From positions 1 to 61,767 of the forward strand of contig JAUCBJ010002453.1 in assembly GCA_032718475.1 (NCBI GenBank): DNA of 61,767 bases, given 5' to 3'. The stretch comes from Nemertoderma westbladi (taxonomy: Eukaryota; Xenacoelomorpha; Nemertodermatida; Nemertodermatidae). Shown here one piece after another: positions 48,840-61,767 of the stretch. The position numbers were made by a program, and so were the translations under genes. How positions within the stretch are numbered: the stretch's first letter is position 1; every line of letters begins with the position of its first letter. Under the pieces are notes generated by a model. That model ran no database searches. It had not been told where the DNA came from and worked only from the letters and a program-made list of their open reading frames with translations.

Positions 48840-50260
48840 CTGAACCTATCCTTACGTACGAGATATTGTCTGTGTGGTTTTCTAAGCGTTATTAATCCTG
48901 AACCATCCTTACGTACCAGATATTGTCTGTGTGGTTTTCTAAGCGTTATTAATCCTGAACCATCCTTACGTACCAGATATTGTCTGTGTGGTTTTCTAAG
49001 CGTTATTAATCCTGAACCATCCATACGTACCAGATATTGTCTGTGTGGTTTTCTAAGCGTTATTAATCCTGAACCTATCCTTACGTACGAGATATTGTCT
49101 GTGTGGTTTTCTAAGCGTTATTAATCCTGAACCATCCTTACGTACCAGATATTGTCTGTGTGGTTTTCTAAGCGTTATTAATCCTGAACCTATCCTTACG
49201 TACGAGATATTGTCTGTGTGGTTTTCTAAGCGTTATTAATCCTGAACCATCCTTACGTACCAGATATTGTCTGTGTGGTTTTCTAAGCGTTATTAATCCT
49301 GAACCTATCCTTACGTACGAGATATTGTCTGTGTGGTTTTCTAAGCGTTATTAATCCTGAACCTATCCTTACGTACGAGATATTGTCTGTGTGGTTTTCT
49401 AAGCGTTATTAATCCTGAACCATCCTTACGTACCAGATATTGTCTGTGTGGTTTTCTAAGCGTTATTAATCCTGAACCTATCCTTACGTACGAGATATTG
49501 TCTGTGTGGTTTTCTAAGCGTTATTAATCCTGAACCATCCATACGTACCAGATATTGTCTGTGTGGTTTTCTAAGCGTTATTAATCCTGAACCTATCCTT
49601 ACGTACGAGATATTGTCTGTGTGGTTTTCTAAGCGTTATTAATCCTGAACCATCCTTACGTACCAGATATTGTCTGTGTGGTTTTCTAAGCGTTATTAAT
49701 CCTGAACCTATCCTTACGTACGAGATATTGTCTGTGTGGTTTTCTAAGCGTTATTAATCCTGAACCATCCTTACGTACCAGATATTGTCTGTGTGGTTTT
49801 CTAAGCGTTATTAATCCTGAACCATCCATACGTACCAGATATTGTCTGTGTGGTTTTCTAAGCGTTATTAATCCTGAACCTATCCTTACGTACGAGATAT
49901 TGTCTGTGTGGTTTTCTAAGCGTTATTAATCCTGAACCATCCTTACGTACCAGATATTGTCTGTGTGGTTTTCTAAGCGTTATTAATCCTGAACCTATCC
50001 TTACGTACGAGATATTGTCTGTGTGGTTTTCTAAGCGTTATTAATCCTGAACCATCCTTACGTACCAGATATTGTCTGTGTGGTTTTCTAAGCGTTATTA
50101 ATCCTGAACCATCCTTACGTACCAGATATTGTCTGTGTGGTTTTCTAAGCGTTATTAATCCTGAACCATCCATACGTACCAGATATTGTCTGTGTGGTTT
50201 TCTAAGCGTTATTAATCCTGAACCTATCCTTACGTACGAGATATTGTCTGTGTGGTTTTC
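48840..50260. repeat. Array segment marked by the CCTATCCTTACGTACGAG monomer
   Basis: This combination of the 58-bp indel, T-type and TACGAG alternates with 57T or 57A monomers in units of two to four across 1.4 kb. It is rare elsewhere (isolated copies near 16620 and 30630-31030). Confidence 0.8.
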
Positions 50261-51364
50261 TAAGCGTTATTAATCCTGAACCATCCTTACGTACCAGATA
50301 TTGTCTGTGTGGTTTTCTAAGCGTTATTAATCCTGAACCATCCTTACGTACCAGATATTGTCTGTGTGGTTTTCTAAGCGTTATTAATCCTGAACCATCC
50401 ATACGTACCAGATATTGTCTGTGTGGTTTTCTAAGCGTTATTAATCCTGAACCATCCTTACGTACCAGATATTGTCTGTGTGGTTTTCTAAGCGTTATTA
50501 ATCCTGAACCATCCATACGTACCAGATATTGTCTGTGTGGTTTTCTAAGCGTTATTAATCCTGAACCATCCTTACGTACCAGATATTGTCTGTGTGGTTT
50601 TCTAAGCGTTATTAATCCTGAACCATCCATACGTACCAGATATTGTCTGTGTGGTTTTCTAAGCGTTATTAATCCTGAACCATCCTTACGTACCAGATAT
50701 TGTCTGTGTGGTTTTCTAAGCGTTATTAATCCTGAACCATCCTTACGTACGAGATATTGTCTGTGTGGTTTTCTAAGCGTTATTAATCCTGAACCTATCC
50801 ATACGTACCAGATATTGTCTGTGTGGTTTTCTAAGCGTTATTAATCCTGAACCATCCTTACGTACCAGATATTGTCTGTGTGGTTTTCTAAGCGTTATTA
50901 ATCCTGAACCATCCTTACGTACCAGATATTGTCTGTGTGGTTTTCTAAGCGTTATTAATCCTGAACCATCCATACGTACCAGATATTGTCTGTGTGGTTT
51001 TCTAAGCGTTATTAATCCTGAACCATCCTTACGTACCAGATATTGTCTGTGTGGTTTTCTAAGCGTTATTAATCCTGAACCATCCTTACGTACCAGATAT
51101 TGTCTGTGTGGTTTTCTAAGCGTTATTAATCCTGAACCATCCTTACGTACCAGATATTGTCTGTGTGGTTTTCTAAGCGTTATTAATCCTGAACCTATCC
51201 TTACGTACCAGATATTGTCTGTGTGGTTTTCTAAGCGTTATTAATCCTGAACCTATCCTTACGTACCAGATATTGTCTGTGTGGTTTTCTAAGCGTTATT
51301 AATCCTGAACCATCCTTACGTACCAGATATTGTCTGTGTGGTTTTCTAAGCGTTATTAATCCTG

Positions 51365-51830
51365 AACCTATCCATACGTACCAGATATTGTCTGTGTGGT
51401 TTTCTAAGCGTTATTAATCCTGAACCATCCTTACGTACCAGATATTGTCTGTGTGGTTTTCTAAGCGTTATTAATCCTGAACCTATCCATACGTACCAGA
51501 TATTGTCTGTGTGGTTTTCTAAGCGTTATTAATCCTGAACCATCCATACGTACCAGATATTGTCTGTGTGGTTTTCTAAGCGTTATTAATCCTGAACCTA
51601 TCCATACGTACCAGATATTGTCTGTGTGGTTTTCTAAGCGTTATTAATCCTGAACCATCCTTACGTACCAGATATTGTCTGTGTGGTTTTCTAAGCGTTA
51701 TTAATCCTGAACCTATCCATACGTACCAGATATTGTCTGTGTGGTTTTCTAAGCGTTATTAATCCTGAACCATCCATACGTACCAGATATTGTCTGTGTG
51801 GTTTTCTAAGCGTTATTAATCCTGAACCTA
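51365..51830. repeat. Four-monomer higher-order repeat, 230 bp
   Basis: 58A, 57T, 58A, 57A occurs twice in direct succession and then decays. Confidence 0.78.
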
Positions 51831-54800
51831 TCCATACGTACCAGATATTGTCTGTGTGGTTTTCTAAGCGTTATTAATCCTGAACCATCCATACGTACCA
51901 GATATTGTCTGTGTGGTTTTCTAAGCGTTATTAATCCTGAACCATCCTTACGTACCAGATATTGTCTGTGTGGTTTTCTAAGCGTTATTAATCCTGAACC
52001 ATCCATACGTACCAGATATTGTCTGTGTGGTTTTCTAAGCGTTATTAATCCTGAACCTATCCATACGTACCAGATATTGTCTGTGTGGTTTTCTAAGCGT
52101 TATTAATCCTGAACCATCCTTACGTACCAGATATTGTCTGTGTGGTTTTCTAAGCGTTATTAATCCTGAACCTATCCATACGTACCAGATATTGTCTGTG
52201 TGGTTTTCTAAGCGTTATTAATCCTGAACCTATCCATACGTACCAGATATTGTCTGTGTGGTTTTCTAAGCGTTATTAATCCTGAACCATCCATACGTAC
52301 CAGATATTGTCTGTGTGGTTTTCTAAGCGTTATTAATCCTGAACCTATCCATACGTACCAGATATTGTCTGTGTGGTTTTCTAAGCGTTATTAATCCTGA
52401 ACCTATCCTTACGTACCAGATATTGTCTGTGTGGTTTTCTAAGCGTTATTAATCCTGAACCATCCTTACGTACCAGATATTGTCTGTGTGGTTTTCTAAG
52501 CGTTATTAATCCTGAACCTATCCATACGTACCAGATATTGTCTGTGTGGTTTTCTAAGCGTTATTAATCCTGAACCATCCTTACGTACCAGATATTGTCT
52601 GTGTGGTTTTCTAAGCGTTATTAATCCTGAACCATCCTTACGTACCAGATATTGTCTGTGTGGTTTTCTAAGCGTTATTAATCCTGAACCATCCTTACGT
52701 ACCAGATATTGTCTGTGTGGTTTTCTAAGCGTTATTAATCCTGAACCATCCTTACGTACCAGATATTGTCTGTGTGGTTTTCTAAGCGTTATTAATCCTG
52801 AACCATCCTTACGTACGAGATATTGTCTGTGTGGTTTTCTAAGCGTTATTAATCCTGAACCATCCTTACGTACCAGATATTGTCTGTGTGGTTTTCTAAG
52901 CGTTATTAATCCTGAACCATCCTTACGTACCAGATATTGTCTGTGTGGTTTTCTAAGCGTTATTAATCCTGAACCATCCTTACGTACCAGATATTGTCTG
53001 TGTGGTTTTCTAAGCGTTATTAATCCTGAACCTATCCTTACGTACCAGATATTGTCTGTGTGGTTTTCTAAGCGTTATTAATCCTGAACCATCCTTACGT
53101 ACCAGATATTGTCTGTGTGGTTTTCTAAGCGTTATTAATCCTGAACCATCCTTACGTACCAGATATTGTCTGTGTGGTTTTCTAAGCGTTATTAATCCTG
53201 AACCTATCCTTACGTACCAGATATTGTCTGTGTGGTTTTCTAAGCGTTATTAATCCTGAACCATCCTTACGTACCAGATATTGTCTGTGTGGTTTTCTAA
53301 GCGTTATTAATCCTGAACCTATCCTTACGTACCAGATATTGTCTGTGTGGTTTTCTAAGCGTTATTAATCCTGAACCATCCTTACGTACCAGATATTGTC
53401 TGTGTGGTTTTCTAAGCGTTATTAATCCTGAACCATCCTTACGTACCAGATATTGTCTGTGTGGTTTTCTAAGCGTTATTAATCCTGAACCATCCTTACG
53501 TACCAGATATTGTCTGTGTGGTTTTCTAAGCGTTATTAATCCTGAACCATCCTTACGTACCAGATATTGTCTGTGTGGTTTTCTAAGCGTTATTAATCCT
53601 GAACCATCCTTACGTACCAGATATTGTCTGTGTGGTTTTCTAAGCGTTATTAATCCTGAACCATCCTTACGTACCAGATATTGTCTGTGTGGTTTTCTAA
53701 GCGTTATTAATCCTGAACCATCCTTACGTACCAGATATTGTCTGTGTGGTTTTCTAAGCGTTATTAATCCTGAACCATCCTTACGTACCAGATATTGTCT
53801 GTGTGGTTTTCTAAGCGTTATTAATCCTGAACCATCCTTACGTACCAGATATTGTCTGTGTGGTTTTCTAAGCGTTATTAATCCTGAACCATCCTTACGT
53901 ACCAGATATTGTCTGTGTGGTTTTCTAAGCGTTATTAATCCTGAACCATCCTTACGTACCAGATATTGTCTGTGTGGTTTTCTAAGCGTTATTAATCCTG
54001 AACCATCCTTACGTACCAGATATTGTCTGTGTGGTTTTCTAAGCGTTATTAATCCTGAACCATCCTTACGTACCAGATATTGTCTGTGTGGTTTTCTAAG
54101 CGTTATTAATCCTGAACCATCCTTACGTACCAGATATTGTCTGTGTGGTTTTCTAAGCGTTATTAATCCTGAACCATCCTTACGTACCAGATATTGTCTG
54201 TGTGGTTTTCTAAGCGTTATTAATCCTGAACCATCCTTACGTACCAGATATTGTCTGTGTGGTTTTCTAAGCGTTATTAATCCTGAACCATCCTTACGTA
54301 CCAGATATTGTCTGTGTGGTTTTCTAAGCGTTATTAATCCTGAACCATCCTTACGTACCAGATATTGTCTGTGTGGTTTTCTAAGCGTTATTAATCCTGA
54401 ACCATCCTTACGTACCAGATATTGTCTGTGTGGTTTTCTAAGCGTTATTAATCCTGAACCATCCTTACGTACCAGATATTGTCTGTGTGGTTTTCTAAGC
54501 GTTATTAATCCTGAACCATCCTTACGTACCAGATATTGTCTGTGTGGTTTTCTAAGCGTTATTAATCCTGAACCATCCTTACGTACCAGATATTGTCTGT
54601 GTGGTTTTCTAAGCGTTATTAATCCTGAACCATCCTTACGTACCAGATATTGTCTGTGTGGTTTTCTAAGCGTTATTAATCCTGAACCATCCTTACGTAC
54701 CAGATATTGTCTGTGTGGTTTTCTAAGCGTTATTAATCCTGAACCATCCATACGTACCAGATATTGTCTGTGTGGTTTTCTAAGCGTTATTAATCCTGAA

Positions 54801-57728
54801 CCATCCTTACGTACCAGATATTGTCTGTGTGGTTTTCTAAGCGTTATTAATCCTGAACCATCCTTACGTACCAGATATTGTCTGTGTGGTTTTCTAAGCG
54901 TTATTAATCCTGAACCATCCATACGTACCAGATATTGTCTGTGTGGTTTTCTAAGCGTTATTAATCCTGAACCATCCTTACGTACCAGATATTGTCTGTG
55001 TGGTTTTCTAAGCGTTATTAATCCTGAACCATCCTTACGTACCAGATATTGTCTGTGTGGTTTTCTAAGCGTTATTAATCCTGAACCATCCTTACGTACC
55101 AGATATTGTCTGTGTGGTTTTCTAAGCGTTATTAATCCTGAACCATCCTTACGTACCAGATATTGTCTGTGTGGTTTTCTAAGCGTTATTAATCCTGAAC
55201 CATCCATACGTACCAGATATTGTCTGTGTGGTTTTCTAAGCGTTATTAATCCTGAACCATCCTTACGTACCAGATATTGTCTGTGTGGTTTTCTAAGCGT
55301 TATTAATCCTGAACCATCCTTACGTACCAGATATTGTCTGTGTGGTTTTCTAAGCGTTATTAATCCTGAACCATCCATACGTACCAGATATTGTCTGTGT
55401 GGTTTTCTAAGCGTTATTAATCCTGAACCATCCTTACGTACCAGATATTGTCTGTGTGGTTTTCTAAGCGTTATTAATCCTGAACCATCCTTACGTACCA
55501 GATATTGTCTGTGTGGTTTTCTAAGCGTTATTAATCCTGAACCATCCATACGTACCAGATATTGTCTGTGTGGTTTTCTAAGCGTTATTAATCCTGAACC
55601 TATCCATACGTACCAGATATTGTCTGTGTGGTTTTCTAAGCGTTATTAATCCTGAACCATCCTTACGTACCAGATATTGTCTGTGTGGTTTTCTAAGCGT
55701 TATTAATCCTGAACCATCCTTACGTACCAGATATTGTCTGTGTGGTTTTCTAAGCGTTATTAATCCTGAACCATCCTTACGTACCAGATATTGTCTGTGT
55801 GGTTTTCTAAGCGTTATTAATCCTGAACCATCCTTACGTACCAGATATTGTCTGTGTGGTTTTCTAAGCGTTATTAATCCTGAACCATCCTTACGTACCA
55901 GATATTGTCTGTGTGGTTTTCTAAGCGTTATTAATCCTGAACCATCCTTACGTACCAGATATTGTCTGTGTGGTTTTCTAAGCGTTATTAATCCTGAACC
56001 ATCCTTACGTACCAGATATTGTCTGTGTGGTTTTCTAAGCGTTATTAATCCTGAACCATCCTTACGTACCAGATATTGTCTGTGTGGTTTTCTAAGCGTT
56101 ATTAATCCTGAACCATCCTTACGTACCAGATATTGTCTGTGTGGTTTTCTAAGCGTTATTAATCCTGAACCATCCTTACGTACCAGATATTGTCTGTGTG
56201 GTTTTCTAAGCGTTATTAATCCTGAACCATCCTTACGTACCAGATATTGTCTGTGTGGTTTTCTAAGCGTTATTAATCCTGAACCATCCTTACGTACCAG
56301 ATATTGTCTGTGTGGTTTTCTAAGCGTTATTAATCCTGAACCTATCCTTACGTACCAGATATTGTCTGTGTGGTTTTCTAAGCGTTATTAATCCTGAACC
56401 TATCCTTACGTACCAGATATTGTCTGTGTGGTTTTCTAAGCGTTATTAATCCTGAACCTATCCTTACGTACCAGATATTGTCTGTGTGGTTTTCTAAGCG
56501 TTATTAATCCTGAACCATCCTTACGTACCAGATATTGTCTGTGTGGTTTTCTAAGCGTTATTAATCCTGAACCTATCCTTACGTACCAGATATTGTCTGT
56601 GTGGTTTTCTAAGCGTTATTAATCCTGAACCTATCCTTACGTACCAGATATTGTCTGTGTGGTTTTCTAAGCGTTATTAATCCTGAACCATCCTTACGTA
56701 CCAGATATTGTCTGTGTGGTTTTCTAAGCGTTATTAATCCTGAACCTATCCTTACGTACCAGATATTGTCTGTGTGGTTTTCTAAGCGTTATTAATCCTG
56801 AACCTATCCTTACGTACCAGATATTGTCTGTGTGGTTTTCTAAGCGTTATTAATCCTGAACCTATCCTTACGTACCAGATATTGTCTGTGTGGTTTTCTA
56901 AGCGTTATTAATCCTGAACCTATCCTTACGTACCAGATATTGTCTGTGTGGTTTTCTAAGCGTTATTAATCCTGAACCTATCCATACGTACCAGATATTG
57001 TCTGTGTGGTTTTCTAAGCGTTATTAATCCTGAACCTATCCATACGTACCAGATATTGTCTGTGTGGTTTTCTAAGCGTTATTAATCCTGAACCTATCCA
57101 TACGTACCAGATATTGTCTGTGTGGTTTTCTAAGCGTTATTAATCCTGAACCTATCCATACGTACCAGATATTGTCTGTGTGGTTTTCTAAGCGTTATTA
57201 ATCCTGAACCATCCATACGTACCAGATATTGTCTGTGTGGTTTTCTAAGCGTTATTAATCCTGAACCTATCCTTACGTACCAGATATTGTCTGTGTGGTT
57301 TTCTAAGCGTTATTAATCCTGAACCTATCCATACGTACCAGATATTGTCTGTGTGGTTTTCTAAGCGTTATTAATCCTGAACCATCCTTACGTACCAGAT
57401 ATTGTCTGTGTGGTTTTCTAAGCGTTATTAATCCTGAACCTATCCATACGTACCAGATATTGTCTGTGTGGTTTTCTAAGCGTTATTAATCCTGAACCAT
57501 CCATACGTACCAGATATTGTCTGTGTGGTTTTCTAAGCGTTATTAATCCTGAACCTATCCATACGTACCAGATATTGTCTGTGTGGTTTTCTAAGCGTTA
57601 TTAATCCTGAACCATCCTTACGTACCAGATATTGTCTGTGTGGTTTTCTAAGCGTTATTAATCCTGAACCTATCCTTACGTACCAGATATTGTCTGTGTG
57701 GTTTTCTAAGCGTTATTAATCCTGAACC

Positions 57729-59690
57729 TATCCATACGTACCAGATATTGTCTGTGTGGTTTTCTAAGCGTTATTAATCCTGAACCTATCCATACGTACC
57801 AGATATTGTCTGTGTGGTTTTCTAAGCGTTATTAATCCTGAACCTATCCATACGTACCAGATATTGTCTGTGTGGTTTTCTAAGCGTTATTAATCCTGAA
57901 CCTATCCATACGTACCAGATATTGTCTGTGTGGTTTTCTAAGCGTTATTAATCCTGAACCTATCCATACGTACCAGATATTGTCTGTGTGGTTTTCTAAG
58001 CGTTATTAATCCTGAACCTATCCATACGTACCAGATATTGTCTGTGTGGTTTTCTAAGCGTTATTAATCCTGAACCTATCCATACGTACCAGATATTGTC
58101 TGTGTGGTTTTCTAAGCGTTATTAATCCTGAACCTATCCATACGTACCAGATATTGTCTGTGTGGTTTTCTAAGCGTTATTAATCCTGAACCTATCCATA
58201 CGTACCAGATATTGTCTGTGTGGTTTTCTAAGCGTTATTAATCCTGAACCTATCCTTACGTACCAGATATTGTCTGTGTGGTTTTCTAAGCGTTATTAAT
58301 CCTGAACCATCCATACGTACCAGATATTGTCTGTGTGGTTTTCTAAGCGTTATTAATCCTGAACCTATCCATACGTACCAGATATTGTCTGTGTGGTTTT
58401 CTAAGCGTTATTAATCCTGAACCTATCCATACGTACCAGATATTGTCTGTGTGGTTTTCTAAGCGTTATTAATCCTGAACCTATCCATACGTACCAGATA
58501 TTGTCTGTGTGGTTTTCTAAGCGTTATTAATCCTGAACCATCCTTACGTACCAGATATTGTCTGTGTGGTTTTCTAAGCGTTATTAATCCTGAACCTATC
58601 CTTACGTACCAGATATTGTCTGTGTGGTTTTCTAAGCGTTATTAATCCTGAACCTATCCTTACGTACCAGATATTGTCTGTGTGGTTTTCTAAGCGTTAT
58701 TAATCCTGAACCATCCTTACGTACCAGATATTGTCTGTGTGGTTTTCTAAGCGTTATTAATCCTGAACCTATCCTTACGTACCAGATATTGTCTGTGTGG
58801 TTTTCTAAGCGTTATTAATCCTGAACCATCCTTACGTACCAGATATTGTCTGTGTGGTTTTCTAAGCGTTATTAATCCTGAACCATCCTTACGTACCAGA
58901 TATTGTCTGTGTGGTTTTCTAAGCGTTATTAATCCTGAACCTATCCATACGTACCAGATATTGTCTGTGTGGTTTTCTAAGCGTTATTAATCCTGAACCT
59001 ATCCATACGTACCAGATATTGTCTGTGTGGTTTTCTAAGCGTTATTAATCCTGAACCATCCTTACGTACCAGATATTGTCTGTGTGGTTTTCTAAGCGTT
59101 ATTAATCCTGAACCTATCCTTACGTACCAGATATTGTCTGTGTGGTTTTCTAAGCGTTATTAATCCTGAACCTATCCTTACGTACCAGATATTGTCTGTG
59201 TGGTTTTCTAAGCGTTATTAATCCTGAACCTATCCATACGTACCAGATATTGTCTGTGTGGTTTTCTAAGCGTTATTAATCCTGAACCTATCCATACGTA
59301 CCAGATATTGTCTGTGTGGTTTTCTAAGCGTTATTAATCCTGAACCTATCCATACGTACCAGATATTGTCTGTGTGGTTTTCTAAGCGTTATTAATCCTG
59401 AACCTATCCATACGTACCAGATATTGTCTGTGTGGTTTTCTAAGCGTTATTAATCCTGAACCTATCCATACGTACCAGATATTGTCTGTGTGGTTTTCTA
59501 AGCGTTATTAATCCTGAACCTATCCATACGTACCAGATATTGTCTGTGTGGTTTTCTAAGCGTTATTAATCCTGAACCTATCCATACGTACCAGATATTG
59601 TCTGTGTGGTTTTCTAAGCGTTATTAATCCTGAACCTATCCATACGTACCAGATATTGTCTGTGTGGTTTTCTAAGCGTTATTAATCCTG
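57729..59690. repeat. Two long runs of the 58-bp A-type monomer
   Basis: About nine consecutive CCTATCCATACG monomers at 57729-58246 and eight at 59229-59690, separated by mixed monomers. The monomers beside the two runs differ in order, so they are not a simple duplication. Confidence 0.75.
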
Positions 59691-61767
59691 AACCATCCTT
59701 ACGTACCAGATATTGTCTGTGTGGTTTTCTAAGCGTTATTAATCCTGAACCTATCCTTACGTACCAGATATTGTCTGTGTGGTTTTCTAAGCGTTATTAA
59801 TCCTGAACCATCCTTACGTACCAGATATTGTCTGTGTGGTTTTCTAAGCGTTATTAATCCTGAACCATCCTTACGTACCAGATATTGTCTGTGTGGTTTT
59901 CTAAGCGTTATTAATCCTGAACCTATCCATACGTACCAGATATTGTCTGTGTGGTTTTCTAAGCGTTATTAATCCTGAACCATCCTTACGTACCAGATAT
60001 TGTCTGTGTGGTTTTCTAAGCGTTATTAATCCTGAACCTATCCATACGTACCAGATATTGTCTGTGTGGTTTTCTAAGCGTTATTAATCCTGAACCATCC
60101 TTACGTACCAGATATTGTCTGTGTGGTTTTCTAAGCGTTATTAATCCTGAACCATCCTTACGTACCAGATATTGTCTGTGTGGTTTTCTAAGCGTTATTA
60201 ATCCTGAACCTATCCTTACGTACCAGATATTGTCTGTGTGGTTTTCTAAGCGTTATTAATCCTGAACCTATCCTTACGTACCAGATATTGTCTGTGTGGT
60301 TTTCTAAGCGTTATTAATCCTGAACCTATCCATACGTACCAGATATTGTCTGTGTGGTTTTCTAAGCGTTATTAATCCTGAACCTATCCTTACGTACCAG
60401 ATATTGTCTGTGTGGTTTTCTAAGCGTTATTAATCCTGAACCATCCTTACGTACCAGATATTGTCTGTGTGGTTTTCTAAGCGTTATTAATCCTGAACCT
60501 ATCCATACGTACCAGATATTGTCTGTGTGGTTTTCTAAGCGTTATTAATCCTGAACCTATCCTTACGTACCAGATATTGTCTGTGTGGTTTTCTAAGCGT
60601 TATTAATCCTGAACCATCCTTACGTACCAGATATTGTCTGTGTGGTTTTCTAAGCGTTATTAATCCTGAACCTATCCATACGTACCAGATATTGTCTGTG
60701 TGGTTTTCTAAGCGTTATTAATCCTGAACCTATCCATACGTACCAGATATTGTCTGTGTGGTTTTCTAAGCGTTATTAATCCTGAACCATCCTTACGTAC
60801 CAGATATTGTCTGTGTGGTTTTCTAAGCGTTATTAATCCTGAACCATCCTTACGTACCAGATATTGTCTGTGTGGTTTTCTAAGCGTTATTAATCCTGAA
60901 CCTATCCATACGTACCAGATATTGTCTGTGTGGTTTTCTAAGCGTTATTAATCCTGAACCATCCTTACGTACCAGATATTGTCTGTGTGGTTTTCTAAGC
61001 GTTATTAATCCTGAACCTATCCTTACGTACCAGATATTGTCTGTGTGGTTTTCTAAGCGTTATTAATCCTGAACCATCCTTACGTACCAGATATTGTCTG
61101 TGTGGTTTTCTAAGCGTTATTAATCCTGAACCATCCTTACGTACCAGATATTGTCTGTGTGGTTTTCTAAGCGTTATTAATCCTGAACCATCCTTACGTA
61201 CCAGATATTGTCTGTGTGGTTTTCTAAGCGTTATTAATCCTGAACCTATCCTTACGTACCAGATATTGTCTGTGTGGTTTTCTAAGCGTTATTAATCCTG
61301 AACCTATCCTTACGTACCAGATATTGTCTGTGTGGTTTTCTAAGCGTTATTAATCCTGAACCTATCCATACGTACCAGATATTGTCTGTGTGGTTTTCTA
61401 AGCGTTATTAATCCTGAACCTATCCATACGTACCAGATATTGTCTGTGTGGTTTTCTAAGCGTTATTAATCCTGAACCATCCTTACGTACCAGATATTGT
61501 CTGTGTGGTTTTCTAAGCGTTATTAATCCTGAACCATCCTTACGTACCAGATATTGTCTGTGTGGTTTTCTAAGCGTTATTAATCCTGAACCATCCTTAC
61601 GTACCAGATATTGTCTGTGTGGTTTTCTAAGCGTTATTAATCCTGAACCATCCTTACGTACCAGATATTGTCTGTGTGGTTTTCTAAGCGTTATTAATCC
61701 TGAACCTATCCATACGTACCAGATATTGTCTGTGTGGTTTTCTAAGCGTTATTAATCCTGAACCTAT

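Larger units (their letters stand above)
13496..61767. repeat. 48.3-kb satellite array of 57/58-bp monomers, continuing past the window end
   Basis: About 840 head-to-tail monomers, each containing CTAAGCGTTATTAATCCTGA, then CCATCC or CCTATCC, then (A/T)TACGTAC, CAGATATTGTCTGTGTGG and TTTT. Four diagnostic sites vary: CCATCC (57 bp) against CCTATCC (58 bp); CCATACG against CCTTACG; TACCAG against TACGAG; and a rare CCCATCC. Nearly all other positions are identical along the whole array. The 57-bp form is open on both strands: the minus strand reads KPHRQYLVR(K/M)DGSGLITLR, the plus strand a 19-residue cysteine-containing repeat. The 58-bp form breaks both frames. There are no interspersed genes, transposons or unique spacers between 13496 and 61767. 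Long open frames here (for example 13342-15066 and 53297-55549) are properties of the repeat, not gene calls. Confidence 0.98.

Noticed and set aside
53297-55549. A 750-codon gene for a repetitive protein
   Set aside because: It is a run of 57-bp monomers bounded by 58-bp ones; start and end are set by monomer type, and no gene signals are seen.
13496-61767. CRISPR array
   Set aside because: Whole monomers repeat without any unique spacer, monomers are contiguous, no cas genes are present, and the context is eukaryotic.
13496-61767. Telomeric or rDNA array
   Set aside because: The monomer does not resemble TTAGGG-type repeats or rRNA sequence.

Overview
The window looks like nuclear DNA of a metazoan, most likely a marine invertebrate; the phylum cannot be fixed from sequence alone. 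The grounds are an intronless but intact cytosolic ribosomal protein uL13 (RPL13A) of animal type, an RTE/Proto2-like non-LTR retrotransposon, Harbinger-like and foldback DNA transposons, a Ty3/gypsy-like pol relic and a very large satellite array. No bacterial-style operons, rRNA, convincing tRNA or CRISPR were seen.

Layout. 1-1960: AT-rich DNA with perfect hairpins, a 33-bp tandem duplication, a TCG microsatellite and a 315-bp tandem repeat carrying four CTCF-like boxes. 1960-7640: a GTAC-rich, cryptically simple block into which two elements have inserted: a 3.0-kb LINE on the minus strand (2204-5210, 11-bp target duplication, three breaks in its ORF) and a 1.16-kb foldback element (5650-6806, 10-bp target duplication, arms of 400-500 bp). 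7690-8819: a second long-inverted-repeat element. 9046-9678: the uL13 gene, the only intact protein-coding gene I support. 9679-12760: intergenic DNA with a 39-bp minisatellite, a SINE-like trace, a perfect 18-bp hairpin and a 592-bp Harbinger-like MITE (10982-11573, TAA duplication).

12758-13505 is the C-terminal end of a Ty3/gypsy-like pol ORF on the minus strand. It is frameshifted once and interrupted by a 278-bp fragment of the same LINE family (13169-13446, 8-bp target duplication). From 13496 to the end of the window, and beyond it, lies an unbroken 48.3-kb satellite of about 840 monomers of 57 or 58 bp.

The main finding is where the satellite came from. On the minus strand one 57-bp monomer is exactly 19 codons reading KPHRQYLVRKDGSGLITLR. 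At the left edge of the array the last monomer runs, in frame, into RNRKFLRKY and the rest of the pol tail. Together these give the DGSG-x-xTLRNRxFLR pattern that I recognise from the C-terminal end of gypsy-type pol proteins. The satellite therefore appears to be a 19-codon piece of a retrotransposon gene, amplified in place about 840-fold. The 29 monomers next to the source are all 57 bp and still in frame. A single-base insertion (58-bp type) has spread through the rest, and four diagnostic variants form local higher-order repeats and homogenised blocks.
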